The notes: generated by a model from the letters alone, not told the origin. DNA of 64,000 nt from Prado023 sp963788325 (GCA_963788325.1 CAWBGJ010000008.1:212908-276907); one strand, 5' to 3'; counted from the first letter of the stretch, positions 1-10,419 are shown. Made by a program: numbers and translations.

Positions 1-408
1 GTCGATCTCGCTCTGTGGGGTCATCGGCTGGCCGACCCCACGCGCGGCCTGCGCGACGAACGACATGGCCATGACCGACACCCGCGCCAGGTCCTCGCGG
101 GCCTGGGCGTCGTCGATGTCCAGCAGCGGCTTGAGGCCCCACGCGGGAGCCAGCATCGCGATCGCCGACTGCACGTCCACGCGGACGTCGCCGGAGTGGA
201 TCGGGATCGGGTACGCCTCGGCCGGGGGCAGGCCCGGGTTGAACTCGGCGTCGACGAGCAGGCCCCACACCTGGCCGAACGTCACGCGACCGACGAGGTC
301 CTCGATGTCGACCCCGCGGTAGCGCAGTGCCGAGCCCTCCTTGTCGGGCTCTGCGATCTCGGTCTCGAATGCGATGACGCCTTCAAGGCCGGGGACGAAA
401 TCGGTCAT
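1..408 (-). CDS. citA: Citrate synthase 2 (partial, runs off the left edge)
   Basis: Only the N-terminal 136 residues are in the window. They open with MTDFVPGLEGVIAFETEIAE and continue through the RYRGVDIEDLV segment, which is characteristic of actinobacterial citrate synthase 2. The enzyme condenses acetyl-CoA and oxaloacetate to citrate. The catalytic His/Asp region lies beyond the edge. The ATG at 408 is preceded by AGGAG at a normal distance. The gene is divergent from pdxH, with about 120 bp between them that must hold both promoters. The frame is open throughout. Confidence 0.88.
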   Translation of the reverse strand, partial: MTDFVPGLEGVIAFETEIAEPDKEGSALRYRGVDIEDLVGRVTFGQVWGLLVDAEFNPGLPPAEAYPIPIHSGDVRVDVQSAIAMLAPAWGLKPLLDIDDAQAREDLARVSVMAMSFVAQAARGVGQPMTPQSEID

Positions 409-530
409 GGGTCACTCCTGCGCGGATGTGGGGAGTTGGGCAGGGCCATTCTCGCCGATCCTGGTCCCGATGGCTCCCGCGACCCCCATGGAGCCGACTC
501 GGCGGCGGGGTCGGGACGATACTGGGGCCC

Positions 531-1202
531 ATGGTCGAGCCTGTGGACGTGCGAACGCATCGAGTACCTGCGCGCCCCGATCGAGGGGTTCGAGGTGCAG
601 ACCGTGCCCGGGGCGCCGCTGGACCTGTTCCGCAGCTGGCTGGCAGACGCGGTCGCCGCAGCGCTGCCCGAGCCGAACGCCGCGACGCTGGCCACCGTGA
701 ACGGTCGCGGGGAGCCGTCGGTACGGATGATGCTGGTGAAGGTCGTCGACTCGCGCGGCTTCTGCTTCTTCACCAACCACGGTTCACGCAAGGGTCGCGA
801 CCTCGAGGCCACCGGCGACGCGGCCCTGCTGTTCCCGTGGCACGGGATGCACCGGCAGGTCTGCGGTGCGGGGTCGGGCGCTGCGACTGCCGCGCGAGGA
901 GTCGGCCGCGTACTTCGACTCGCGGCCGCATGCGGCGCAGGTGGGGGCGTGGGCCAGCCAGCAGAGCCAGGAGGTGACCCGCGCCGAGCTCGACGCGCGG
1001 GTCGCCGGGCTCACCGAGCACTTCGCAGGACGAGGCGGTCCCGATGCCCGAGAACTGGGGCGGCTACGTGCTGGTCCCCGAGGCGGTGGAGTTCTGGGTG
1101 GGTCGGTTCTCCCGGCTGCACGACCGGATCGAGTACCGGCGGATCGCCCCGGGCGGTCTGGACGACGCCTCGGCGTGGCAGCGGCGCCGGCTCTCGCCGT
1201 AG
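531..1202 (+). CDS. pdxH: Pyridoxamine 5'-phosphate oxidase (frameshifted)
   Basis: FMN-dependent oxidase that makes pyridoxal 5'-phosphate from PNP or PMP, the last step of vitamin B6 synthesis and salvage. The order of family blocks is complete but split over frames: LPEPNAATLATVNGRGEPSV, VKVVDSRGFCFFTNHGSRKG, then ESAAYFDSRPHAAQVGAWAS, then PENWGGYVLVPEAVEFW and the C-terminal RLHDRIEYRR. Frame changes are needed near 560, 860 and 1030. About 223 residues, which is normal for the family. It is convergent with the PH-domain gene; their stop codons are 25 bp apart. The start at 531 is uncertain because a shift follows it closely. Confidence 0.85.
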
Positions 1203-1227
1203 CGCTCGGCAGACCTGGCAGGTCGGC

Positions 1228-1918
1228 TCAGAGCTGGCCCAGCAAGCTCGTCCTTCTTGGCCTCGAAGTCCTCGATCGCTGATCGCGCCGCTGTCACGCA
1301 GGGCAGCCAGCCGCGCGATCGTGTCGGTGATCTCCTGGGCGGAGGGCCCTTCGTCGGCCGCGGCTGACGGCCGGGCCCTGCTGCGCGGAGAGGACCGCAT
1401 CGGCGATGGTGCGCGCATCCTGCTGCTCGAACACCTGCTTCTCGTCGAGGATCGAGCGGCGGAACTCCATCGGCTTGCGCATCGCGGTGTAGGTGATGTC
1501 GGACTGGTCGGCAGCGGTGCTCGACCCGGAGCGTGCCGAAGCCCATCCACCGGCCGACGAGCGGCTGCTCGATCGTGATGTCGTTGATCTTCTCCAGCGC
1601 CGAGCCGTCGGCGGACTTGTTCAGGATCCCGCTGACCTTGAGCACCTTGTGGTTGGTCACATAGTAGTGCTCGGACCACCAGGCCACGAACGCGCTGGCG
1701 ACCATGACCAGGCCCACGAGCAGCGCGAGCAGACCGCCCCAGAGGAACACGGTGTCCAACCACGCCTCGTCGGTGAGGAGCGTGCCGAACAGGGCCGCGA
1801 GGCCGCCCAGTACGAGCACGGAGCCGGTGACCGTGGCGAAGAAGGGCGCGATCCAGTGCTTGTGCGTCTCGTAGACGATCTTCTCGTTGTTCGCGAGCAG
1901 TGACTCGACGTAGCCCAC
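1228..1918 (-). CDS. PH-domain membrane protein with C-terminal SHOCT-like motif (frameshifted)
   Basis: About 230 residues. The N-terminus (MGYVESLLANNEKIVYETHK) is followed by two membrane segments at roughly residues 24-45 and 55-80, then a bacterial PH domain (bPH2/YdbS type) with the motif WWSEHYYVTNHKVLKVSGIL. After frame changes the tail reads RLAALRDSGAIS then IEDFEAKKDELLGQL, a SHOCT-like helical end. Such proteins are small inner-membrane proteins of unknown function. AGGAGG precedes the ATG. The reading frame breaks near 1520, 1400 and 1270. The true stop at 1228 is inferred by joining the frames. Confidence 0.7.
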
Positions 1919-2002
1919 GGGTACCTCCTGGCCGGTGGATCTCCTGTGATCCGACGGGGGCTACGGTAGCGCGCGGCGACGTCCCGATCCCGGTGCCAGA
2001 CT

Positions 2003-2962
2003 GTGGCCGTGGCGGGCAGGGAGCTGGTGGTGGCGGGGCTGACCAAGTCGTACGGCGACCTGGTGGTCCTGCGCGGCCTGAGCCTGCGGTCCAGCCCGGT
2101 CGGATCCTGGGCTTCCTCGGGCGCAACGGTGCGGGCAAGACCACCACGATGCGCATCATCTTCGACCTGCAGGACGCCGACGCGGGCAGCACTCGTACGG
2201 CGGGCGCGCCCTGGATCGGGCGTGTGCGCGGGGGTTCGGGTACATGCCCGAGGAGCGCGGCCTCTACGCCAAGATGTCGGTGATCGGCCAGCTGGTGCAC
2301 TTCGGCCGGTTGGCCGGGATGAAGCGCCAGCGAGGCGCGCGCCGCCGCGATGGCCTGGCTGGAGCAGCTCGGCCTGGCCGATCGGGCGCGCGACCGGGTC
2401 GACACGCTCTCGCACGGCAACCAGCAGCGGGTGCAACTGGCCGCCGCCCTGGTGCACGGCCCGCAGGTGCTGATCCTCGACGAGCCGTTCACCGGCCTGG
2501 ACCCGGTGGGCGTGGCCGAGATGGGCGCCGTGCTTCGCGAGGCGGCCACGTCGGGGCGCGACCATCCTGTTCTCCTCCCATCAGCTCGAACTCGTCGAGG
2601 ACCTCTGCGTGGATGTGGCGATCATCAACGCCGGGCAGACCGTGGCCCATGGCGACCTCGCCGAGATCCGGCGCAACGCCGGCTACCGGCGGGTCGAGGT
2701 GACGGTCGGCGGGCTGCCCTGGGTGCCGGACCGGCCCGGCGCGGTGACCATGTGGCGTGGCGAGCGGCCGCACGCGCTCGTCCCCGTGGACGTCAGCGCC
2801 GAGGAGCTGCTCACCGAGGCGGCGGCCACAGGGCCGATCACATCGTTCCGCTACGAGGCTCCGTCGCTGGCCGACCTGTTCCACGAGGCGGTCGCCGCGC
2901 AGCCGCCGAGGACCGCCGCGCAGGTCGGGCAGCTCCTCGGCCGGGAGGTCGCACATGGCTAG
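2003..2962 (+). CDS. ABC transporter ATP-binding protein, NatA type (frameshifted)
   Basis: ATPase of an ABC-2 exporter, about 319 residues. It shows LTKSYGDLVVLRGLSLR at the start, Walker A GRNGAGKTTT, a Q-loop region, the signature LSHGNQQRVQ, Walker B LILDEPFTGLD and the switch His in LFSSHQLE. The C-terminal 100 residues (QTVAHGDLAEIRRNAGYRRV) match NatA-type ATPases with a regulatory tail. Frame changes lie near 2090, 2210, 2330 and 2560. The gene starts with GTG and overlaps the start of the permease gene by 8 bp, so the two form an operon. The substrate cannot be read from sequence; sodium or a drug are family precedents. Confidence 0.8.
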
Positions 2963-4151
2963 CGGGACGTTGCTGATCGCGCGCCGGGAGTTCGTCGAAC
3001 GCGGACGCAGCCGGGTGTTCCTCGGCGTGATGATCGGTTCGATGCTGCTGATCCTGGTCGGCATGTTCGCGGTCTCCTTGGTGGGCCGACCGGGGGACTC
3101 GGTCATGGTCGACGGTGGCCGGCGACTCCCCGCCCGGGCTGGTGGACCGAGGTCCAGCGCACCGCAGCCTCGGCAGGGGTCCCGATGGTCGTCGGCACCT
3201 CACCCTCGGGTGCGCAGGCCCGCGATGACGCGAGTCCGGGACGGTCACCGCCGCACTCATCGACGGGGCCACGATCGTGGCCGTGGGTGCGCCGCCCCCG
3301 GCGGTGGACGCCGTGCTGCGCAGCGCCGCCACCTCCGCCGCCCGCCTCGAGGTCGCCGCCGACCTCGGGCCTCTCCGACGAGGCCCTGGACCTGGTGATC
3401 ACCCCCGTGGAGGTCACTGTCGAGGACCTTGGGCACGACGGGTGCAGGTCGACGAGGCAGGTGCTGGCACGTGGGTGCCGCAGCGTTCGCCAGCGTGGTG
3501 ATCCTGTTCGTGATGGTGATGGCCTTCGGGCAGTTCGTGGGCTCGGCGGTGGTCGAGGAGAAGCAGAACCGGGTGGCCGAGCTGGTGCTGGCCAAGGTCT
3601 CGACCGCGTCCATGCTGACCGGCAAGGTGCTCGGCGTCGGGGGCCTGGGCCTGGTGCAGCTGTCCCTGCTCGGGATCACCTACCTGTTCGGCCTGGCCGC
3701 GTTCGGCCAGGACTCCGCGGGTCTGGACCTGTTCCGGCTCGGGTGGTCGTCCCTGGCATGGCTCGGGCTGTGGTTCGTCATCGGGTACGTGATGTACAGC
3801 TTCGTGTTCGCCACGATGGGCGCCACGGTCTCCCGCCTCGAGGACCTGCAGTCCCTGACCTACGTTCCCTCGGTGCTGCTGCTGCCGGCCTACGCGGTGG
3901 CGGCGATGTCACTGACCGGGGAGCCGAACCCCCTGCTCGCGCCGTTCTCGCTCGTGCCGCTCTGGGCGCCGCTGCTGATGCCCTTCCGGATCGTCACCGG
4001 CGATGCGGCCTGGTGGGAGGTGCTCGTGGCGCTGGTCGGCTCGGTGGCGTTCATCGGCCTGCTCGTATGGTTCGGGGCCCGGGTGTACCGGGGTGCCGCG
4101 CTGCGCACCGGTGGCCGGGTCGGCCTGCGGGAGGCCTACCGCGCCGGCTGA
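2955..4151 (+). CDS. ABC-2 type permease, NatB type (frameshifted)
   Basis: Membrane partner of the preceding ATPase. The N-terminus MASGTLLIARREFVERGRSR is the cytoplasmic lead-in typical of NatB-like permeases. It is followed by a first membrane helix, a large extracytoplasmic loop that is scrambled by frameshifts (about 3110-3480), and a clean C-terminal half from about 3490 with five hydrophobic segments and the VVEEKQNRVAELVLAKVST amphipathic motif. About 398 residues when joined. The final 16 bp overlap the 3' end of modC on the other strand, so the two transcripts would be antisense at their ends. Confidence 0.75.
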
Positions 4152-5242
4152 GCGCCGATGTGCTCGTAGACGGACAGCTCGGTGGCCTTCACCGAGACCC
4201 AGCACAGACGTGCCCGGGAGCAGGCCCAGGTCCGCGACTGCTGCGGGGGTGACGTCGGCGATGATCGACGGTGTCGCCTCGATGCTCAGGCGGACGCGCT
4301 CGGTGAGCATCGACAGCCCGGCCACCGTCCCGGGCCAGGTGTTGCGGGCGCTGCCGCCCACCGGTGGGCTCGTGCTCACCACGACCGCACTGGGGCGCGC
4401 GGCCACCAGCACCGGACCGGCCTGCGGATGCTCGGCCACCACCAGCGACCCGCCGCCCTCGAGATCCACCCGGCCGTCGCGTGCCTGCCCGGCGTACAGG
4501 TTGAGCCCCACGAGTTTCGCGACGTACTCGGTGGCGGGCCGACGGGTCACCTCTGCAGGGCGTCCCCTCCTGCACGATCCGGCCACCCTCGATGACCAGC
4601 AGCCGATCAGCGAGCACGAGGGCTTCGACCGGATCGTGGGTGACGAGCAGGCATGGGCCGGCGAACCCGCCGAGATGCCGGCCCAGTTCCTCCTGGACAT
4701 CGAGGCGGGTGCGCACGTCCAGGGCTGCCAGGGGTTCGTCGAGCAGCAGCAGGCCGGGTTCGCGGGCCAGGGCACGTGCCAGTGCGACGCGTTGTGCCTG
4801 ACCTCCCGACAGGGTCGCCGGGACGCCGATCGGCCAGGTCAACAAGGTCCAGGCGCTCGAGCCAGGCGTGGGCCTCCCGACGAGCCTGCGCCCGACGGAC
4901 GCCGCGGGCGCGGGCGGCGAACGCCACGTTGTCGGTGACATCCAGGTGCGGGAACAGCCGGTAGTCCTGGAACACGAAGGCGACCGGCCGGTCAGCGGGG
5001 TCGACGAAGGTGCCAGTCAGGTCGGCCTCGTCGAGGACGTGACCGTCGAGGCTGACCCGGCCCGCGTGCAGCGGGACCAGGCCGGCCAGCGCTCGCAGCA
5101 GCGTCGACTTGCCCGAGCCGTTCGGACCCAGGACGCCGAGCACCTCGCCGGGCGCGGCGTGGAAGCGGACCGAGAGCTCGAACTCAGCACGTCGGACGGT
5201 GCATCGACCGCCAGCCGCCGGGGGGCCGATCGGGGCGCTCAT
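4136..5242 (-). CDS. modC: Molybdate ABC transporter ATP-binding protein (frameshifted)
   Basis: ATPase of the molybdate importer, about 368 residues. Walker A is GPNGSGKSTLL, the Q-loop reads FVFQDYRLFPH, the signature is LSGGQAQRVALARAL, Walker B is LLLDEPLAALD, and the switch His sits in LLVTHDPVEA. After frame changes near 4830 and 4580 the C-terminus holds a molybdate-binding TOBE domain that ends in KATELSVYEHIGAQPAR. Its start overlaps the modB stop by 4 bases (ATGA), which indicates translational coupling. The last gene of the modABC run. Confidence 0.86.
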
Positions 5243-6107
5243 GTCAGCGTCCCGCCGCGCAGCCAGCGGTCGCGCAGCGCGACGAGGACCCCCACCGACA
5301 CCATGCCAGCAGGACCAGGCTCAGCGCGATCGCGGCCTCGCGGGTCGGTCTCCAGGGCGTAGTAGACGGCGATCGGCATGGTCTGGGTGCGCCCCGGCAG
5401 GCTGCCCGGCGAACGTGATGGTCGCCCCGAACTCGCCGAGGGCCCGTGCCCAGCACAGCACGGCGCCGGCCACCAGCGACGGACCGAGCAGGGGCAGGGT
5501 GACCATGCGGAAGGTGGTCAGCCGGGAGGCGCCGAGGGTGGCGGCGGCCTCGTCGTACCCCCGGTCGGACGCGCGCAGCGCTCCTTCGACGGTGACGATC
5601 AGGAAGGGCATCGCCACGAAGGTCTCGGCCATGACCACCGCCAGCGGGCTGAACGGGATCGTGAGGCCGAACCACTGGTCCAGGTAGCGCCCGATCAGCC
5701 CGGTGCGCCCGAAGGCCAGCAGCAGCGCGACCCCGCCGACCACCGGGGGCAGCACCAGGGGCAGCGTGACCAGCGCCCGGAGCAGCCGGATCCCGGGCAG
5801 CGCGGTACGCGCCAGCAGCCAGGCCAGCGGCACGCCGACCAGCACCGAGAAGGCCGTGGCCGCGGTCGAGGTCCACAGGGACAGCACCAGGGCCTCGCGG
5901 GTGTCCGGGCGCGAGCAGGATCTCGCCGAGCCGGCTCCAGGGGGCCCGGATCACCAGCCCGGCCAGTGGCAGGAGCAGGAACGTGACGGCCACGAGGGCC
6001 GGCGCCAACAGGAGCGCCGGGGGCGCCCCGCTCGCCCTGGTCGCTGCCGCGCGCGGCGGGCGCGTTCCGTCGGCGGAGAGCCGGGTCGGCGTCCAACTGC
6101 TGCTCAT
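5239..6107 (-). CDS. modB: Molybdate ABC transporter permease (frameshifted)
   Basis: Inner-membrane permease of the molybdate importer, about 289 residues. The first helix is LLLAPALVAVTFLLLPLAG. The central part includes LPLVLPPVVGGVALLLAFG and the permease-ATPase coupling (EAA) loop YDEAAATLGASRLTTFRMV, followed by RALGEFGATITFAG. Frame changes lie near 5905, 5400 and 5310. The start overlaps the modA stop by 4 bases and its stop overlaps the modC start by 4 bases. Expected to form the ModB2C2 complex with modC. Confidence 0.86.
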
Positions 6108-6920
6108 CGTGGTCGCGGCCGGCGATGCCGGCGCCTGCCCGGACGCGGCAGGAATCCCGCGGCCTCCAGCACCGCCTGGCCGCGGCTCGGAGAGCACCTC
6201 CTCGACGAAGGCGTGGCCAGTTGCGCTGGTGCGGCCCGTCGGCGAGCACGGCGATCGGGTAGGTGGTCCAGACGTTGACTCGGCGGGGATCGTGATGCCC
6301 AGCGACGTCGGCACCAGCTGCGACGATGTCGCTGACGTACACCAGGCCCGCATCGACCTCGCCCATCCGCACCTTGGTCAGGACCGCCTTCACGTCGGGA
6401 TCGAGGCGTGACCGGGCGCCACGCGTGAGGTCAGCCGCGCGCAGTACCTGCTGGGCTGCCGTGCCGCACGGCACCTGCTCCTGGCACAGGGCGACCTTGC
6501 GTGCGGGATCGGTCAGATCGGCCAGCGAGGTGACCTGGCCCGGGTTGCCAGGTGGCAACGCGATGGCCAGCGTGTTGCGCGCGAACGTGGTCGGGACGGC
6601 TGGGACCCGGACGCGAGCACCTGGTCCATGGCAGTGGTGCTGGCCGCGGCGAACACGTCGGCGGGTGCGCCGTTGGTGATCTGGGTGGCCAGGCCACTAC
6701 TGCCCGCGAAGCTGAAGGTGACTGTGCTGCCGGGGTGATCGGCCTCGAACTGCGCACCGATCGCGGTGAACGGTTCGGTCAGTGAGGCCGCGGCGAACAC
6801 GGTGATGTCACCGGAGTCGTCGGCTGCCGATCCGCTCGAAGGGGTGGAGGCGCTGCCGCAGCCCAGCAGGGCCCCACTGACCAGCACGGACAGCGCAACC
6901 ACGCTCGAGCGGGTGCGCAT
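6104..6920 (-). CDS. modA: Molybdate-binding lipoprotein (frameshifted)
   Basis: Substrate-binding protein of the molybdate importer, about 271 residues. A lipoprotein signal with lipobox ALLGC is at residues 18-22, followed by a Ser/Ala-rich linker and the ModA opening DITVFAAASLTEPFTAIG. Ligand-site blocks include FAGSSGLATQI and GAPADVFAAA. Frame changes near 6590, 6290 and 6200 join it to YPIAVLADG and the tail HAFVEEVLSEP. An ATG at 6920 or a GTG at 6923 could start it; both overlap the stop of the upstream regulator. Lipid anchoring is expected for a Gram-positive. Confidence 0.85.
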
Positions 6921-7354
6921 CACGGCTCCACCGGGTCTGGCCGGTGGCGGGGGGCGGGGATCTCCACGGCCACGTTCGTGGACTTGACGCTGGCCACGGC
7001 GAGCACCCCCGGCTCGAGGCCGAGCTCGTCGGCGGCCTCCCGGCTGAGCAGGGACACGATCCGGTGCGGGCCGGCCTGGATCTCCACCTGGGCCATCACG
7101 GTGTCCCGTACGACCCGGGTCACCAGTCCGGTGAACCTGTTGCGGACCGAGGCCGCGACGACGGCATGGCTCCCGTCAGCGCCCGAGGTGGCAGCCTGCT
7201 CCTGGGCCAATCGGGCCAGTTGCGCACCGCGCACCACCAGGCGGCCCGCCGAGTCGGGCTCCGTGTCGATGCGACCGGCCTCCGCCCAGCGTCGCAACGT
7301 GTCATCGCTGACTCCGAGCAGGTCCGCAGCCTCCCGGATCCGGTACGTTCCCAT
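6920..7354 (-). CDS. HTH-TOBE molybdate-responsive regulator (ModE-like)
   Basis: An intact 144-residue protein. Residues 1-50 form a MerR/excisionase-type helix-turn-helix (IREAADLLGVSDDTLRRWAE). Residues 68-134 form a single TOBE/Mop domain (RNRFTGLVTRVVRDTVMAQV) that binds oxyanions such as molybdate. This architecture is common in actinobacteria next to modABC, where it is thought to sense molybdate and control uptake; that role is inferred here from position. Its TGA overlaps the modA start. The 121 bp upstream of its ATG (7355-7475) is the likely promoter region of the mod run. Confidence 0.82.
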   Translation of the reverse strand: MGTYRIREAADLLGVSDDTLRRWAEAGRIDTEPDSAGRLVVRGAQLARLAQEQAATSGADGSHAVVAASVRNRFTGLVTRVVRDTVMAQVEIQAGPHRIVSLLSREAADELGLEPGVLAVASVKSTNVAVEIPAPRHRPDPVEP

Positions 7355-7475
7355 GCGACCATCTATCCTCAGGTACGGATGAAGGAACACGTAGAAACCG
7401 CTCGTGCGGCAGCAGGTCCATGTTCGGCGACGCAGATGCGGTTCAGCACTGACGTGGCCAAGGTCGTTCTGTGGC

Positions 7476-7753
7476 TCAGCCCCCGGCAAAGGGGGGCAGC
7501 ACGTCGATGACTGCACCCCCGGGCAGGACCCGGTCCGAGGACGGGTCCAGTCGCTGCCCGTCCGAGCAGCAACGAACTGATCGCCAGGACATCGCCGAAG
7601 CGCGGGCGGGAGTTCAGCCACGAGCCCGGCGAGGACCGCGGCCGTTGGCCCAGCGGGCCGGGTCACCTCGCTGCGCCCGGCCGCCTGCCGGGCAGCAGCG
7701 AACAGCTGGAACGTCACGCGACCCTCCTCGTCGAGGGCTGGGATCGTGGGCAT
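7476..7753 (-). CDS. moaD: Molybdopterin synthase sulfur carrier subunit (frameshifted)
   Basis: Ubiquitin-like sulfur carrier, about 92 residues. The N-terminal strand reads VTFQLFAAARQAAGRSEV. After frame changes near 7630 and 7510 the end reads VIDVLPPFAGG, giving the C-terminal Gly-Gly that is thiocarboxylated in MoaD/ThiS proteins. MoaD transfers sulfur to precursor Z together with MoaE. It begins 2 bp after the moaA stop, so it is in the same transcript. Confidence 0.78.
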
Positions 7754-7755
7754 GC

Positions 7756-8787
7756 TCAGCCGCCGATCGCCGACATCGGCCGGTCGGGCTGCTCGAAGGC
7801 GGGGGCATCGATGCCATGGCCCTCTCGCTTGCGCCCGACCTCGCCGACCATCACCGCAGCGAGGTCTGCGTCGGGGGCGTCGCTGCGCAGGAGGTCGCGC
7901 AGGTTCGCCTCCTGCTTCGCGAACAGGCAGTTGCGCCAGTGCCCGTCGGCGGTGAGGCGGACCCGGTCGCACGCGCTGCAGAACGGGTTGGTCACCGATC
8001 CGACGATGCCCACGGTGGCCGGGCCGCCGTCGACGAGGAACTCCTCGGCCGGGGCCGACCCGCGCCCGGCGACCGGCGCCAGCTGGAACCCGGCCTGCGC
8101 GAGGTGGTCGAGGATCTCCTCGCGCGTGACCATCATCGCCCGGTTCCAGCCATGCTGCGGGTCCAGCGGCATCTGCTCGATGAACCGCAGCGACAGGCCC
8201 TCGGCCAACGCCCAGCGCAGCAGGTCGGCCGCCTCGTGGTCGTTGACCCCGCGCATCAGGACCGTGTTGATCTTGATCGGGGACAGGCCTGCGTCGCGCG
8301 CGCGGCCTCGATGCCGGCCAGGACGTCTTCGAGCCGGTTGCGCAGGGTGAGCCGTGCGAAGGTCTCCGGGCGCAGCGTGTCACACGAGATGTTCGACCCG
8401 GGCCAGCCCGGCGTCGGCCAGCGGGCCGGCCAGCCGGGCCAGAGTGAGGCCGTTGGTGGTCACCGACAGGTGCGGGGCATGGGGCAGCGCCGCCAGGTCC
8501 GCGACACGATCTCGACGATCTCCGGGCGGATCAGCGGCTCGCCGCCGGTCAGGCGGACCTCGGTGATCCCCAGCTCCGTGGCGATCCGCACGACCCGGAT
8601 GATCTCGTCGACAGTCAGCAGGTCCGGGTTGGGCAGCCAGGGCAGGCCGTCCGCGGGCATGCAGTAGGTGCAGCGCAGGTTGCATCGGTCGGTCAGCGAC
8701 ACCCGCAGGTCCCGGTGCACCCGACCGAACCGATCGATCAGCCCAGCGGGGGTTCGGCTCGGTCGCAGGGGTGGCGGGGCTCGACAC
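7756..8787 (-). CDS. moaA: GTP 3',8-cyclase (frameshifted)
   Basis: Radical-SAM enzyme that turns GTP into the cyclic intermediate of molybdenum cofactor, about 343 residues. The N-terminal cluster motif is CNLRCTYCM (CxxxCxxC), followed by LTGGEPLIRPEI. The C-terminal cluster region reads NPFCSACDRVRLTADG (CxxC plus a later Cys), and the protein ends near the conserved C-terminal Gly-Gly (AIGG). Frame changes lie near 8505, 8395 and 8300, with a G-run error near 8755. The GTG at 8787 is chosen because GAGGAGG lies 4 bases upstream; an ATG at 8841 overlapping the previous stop is the alternative. Confidence 0.87.
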
Positions 8788-8837
8788 GGGTCCTCCTCGG
8801 GGGCGGCCATTCTGGGTGGTGCTCGCCACGGGGATGG

Positions 8838-9249
8838 TCATGGGCAGTTCACCCACTCGTCGCTTCCATCGGCGAAGCGTTGGTGCTTCCAGATCGGCAG
8901 GCGCGCCTTGGCCTCGTCGACCAGCCAGGCGCAGGCCTCGAAGGCTGCCGCCGCGATGGGCGGCGCTGACCGCGACCACGAACGCGAGATCGCCGATGGC
9001 CAGGTCGCCGACCCGGTGCCGGGCCGCGGCAGCCGAGCACCCCGGGCCGGCCCCGGGCCTCGACCACGACCTCGGCCAGGATCCGGCCGGCGTCCGGGTG
9101 GCCCTCGTAGTGCAGGTCGGTGACGCTGCGGCCACCGTCGTGGTCGCGGACCACGCCGGTGAAGGTCACCACGGCGCCGGCCGCGGGATCGGCGACCTCG
9201 TCGGCCACCTCGGCCTCGGTCAGTGCGATTGCGCGGACGAGCGCGTGCA
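8838..9249 (-). CDS. moaE: Molybdopterin synthase catalytic subunit, probably the C-terminal half of a MogA-MoaE fusion
   Basis: MoaE converts precursor Z to molybdopterin. Visible blocks are LTEAEVADEVADPAAGAVVT, FTGVVRDHDGG, LHYEGHPDAGRILAEVVVEA, HRVGDLAIGDLAFVVAVSA and the end EAKARLPIWKHQRFADG. The frame changes near 9045 and 8960. No ATG or GTG lies just before the first MoaE block. Instead the MogA frame runs up to it through a Ser/Ala/Thr-rich linker, so the two domains are probably one polypeptide broken by a shift near 9240. The coordinates give the MoaE portion only. Confidence 0.78.
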
Positions 9250-9917
9250 GAGCTCGTGGTGGCGTCGGCAGTCGATGCCGGCCCGGATGCCGATCGACTA
9301 GCGCCGACCTCGGGGTGGCGTGGGTGCCCGCCTCCATCGACCATCGCGGCCGCATGGGCCAGCAGGCTCCTCCGACCGCGGCCAGCCCGTCGCGGACACC
9401 ACCCGGGCTGCCGGGCAGGGCGAGGATCACGGCCTGTCCTCAGCGTCGCCACCCAGGGCAGCGGGAGAGGTCCGAGGTGGGGACTCGGGCCCGCGAGGCC
9501 GCGCGGATGGCCTCGCCCAATGCCGGGGAGCTCGCGGAGGCCCAGGCGCGATCAGGGCATCCGGGGTCACGTCGCGTGGCCCGCCGCCGGTGCCGCCGGT
9601 GAGGCACCACGACTCGCGCGCCCGCGTCCGACTGCGCGGCGCACGGCCGGCGCGTGATCGCAGAGGCGATCGAGTCGGGTACGACGACCAGGTCGGTGAC
9701 CGTCATGGCCGAGGTGCGCCCAGGAGCTGACGCGGCCAGCGGACCTGAGGTGTCGGGTGCGGAACCTGCCGAAACGGAGTCCGAGCAGGTGATGACCGCT
9801 GCCCTCAGAGGTGCGCTCGGCGGGCTCGGAGGCAGGCGCCTGGGCATCGGAGGGCTGGAAGGGGACAGGTGCGGGCAGGAGACCGGCGTTGTCCGTGGCC
9901 GAGATCGAAGGGCTCAT
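9250..9917 (-). CDS. mogA: Molybdopterin adenylyltransferase, probably the N-terminal half of a MogA-MoaE fusion (frameshifted)
   Basis: MogA/MoaB-type enzyme that adenylates molybdopterin before metal insertion. A leader (MSPSISATDNAGLLPAPVPF) precedes the core LRAAVITCSDSVSAG, then DTSGPLAA, VTDLVVVPDSIASAITRR, and after several shifts the TGGTG-type loop and ELPGIGEAIRAASRARVP. The tail GGVRDGLAAVGG continues into HAAAMVDGGGHPRHPEVGA and a flexible linker. Frame changes lie near 9830, 9750, 9640, 9560, 9460 and 9380. The ATG overlaps the moaC stop by 4 bases. Confidence 0.75.
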
Positions 9918-10385
9918 CGGCGCCACGCCCCGTTGCGTCCGCCGTCCTTGGCCTGCGACCTCGACGTCGCGCAGCGCGGCGTGCGGGTCCAGGGCCTTGA
10001 CCATGTCGATGACGGCCAGGCCCGGCCACGGCCACGGCGGTCAGCGCCTCCATCTCGACCCCGGTGCGGTCCGCGGTGCGCACGGTGGCGCGGATCTGGA
10101 CCTCGTCGGCGTCGTCGGCGCACCTTCACTGCACGTCCACGCCATGCACCGCGATCGGGTGGCACAGCGGGATCAGGTCGGGCGTGCGCTTGGTGGCCAT
10201 GATCCCCGCGATCCGGGCCACGGCCAGCACGTCGCCCTTGGGCACGTCGCCGGCTCGGATCTGATGCCGCGGTCGAGGTGGTCACCCGGCCGGTGGCCGT
10301 GGCCGTGCGGGTGGTCACCTCGCGCTCGGCCACGTCGACCATCCGGGCGTGGCCCGTCGCCGTCGAGGTGGGTCAGGTCAGTCAT
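9914..10385 (-). CDS. moaC: Cyclic pyranopterin monophosphate synthase (frameshifted)
   Basis: MoaC completes conversion of the MoaA product to cPMP. About 156 residues: MTDLTHLDGDG, then MVDVAEREVTTRTATATGRV, GDVPKGDVLAVARIAGIMAT, KRTPDLIPLCHPI (the LCHP catalytic motif) and VRTADRTGVEMEALTAVAVA. The end is AKDGGRNGAWRR. Frame changes are near 10345, 10265, 10120 and 10020. A GGAAGGG sequence lies upstream of the ATG. It is the first gene of the minus-strand moaC-mogA/moaE-moaA-moaD run and is divergent from mobA, with only 34 bp between the starts. Confidence 0.85.
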
Positions 10386-10419
10386 TCGGGCCCTTCCGGT
10401 AGACACCTATTGTGCAGGG

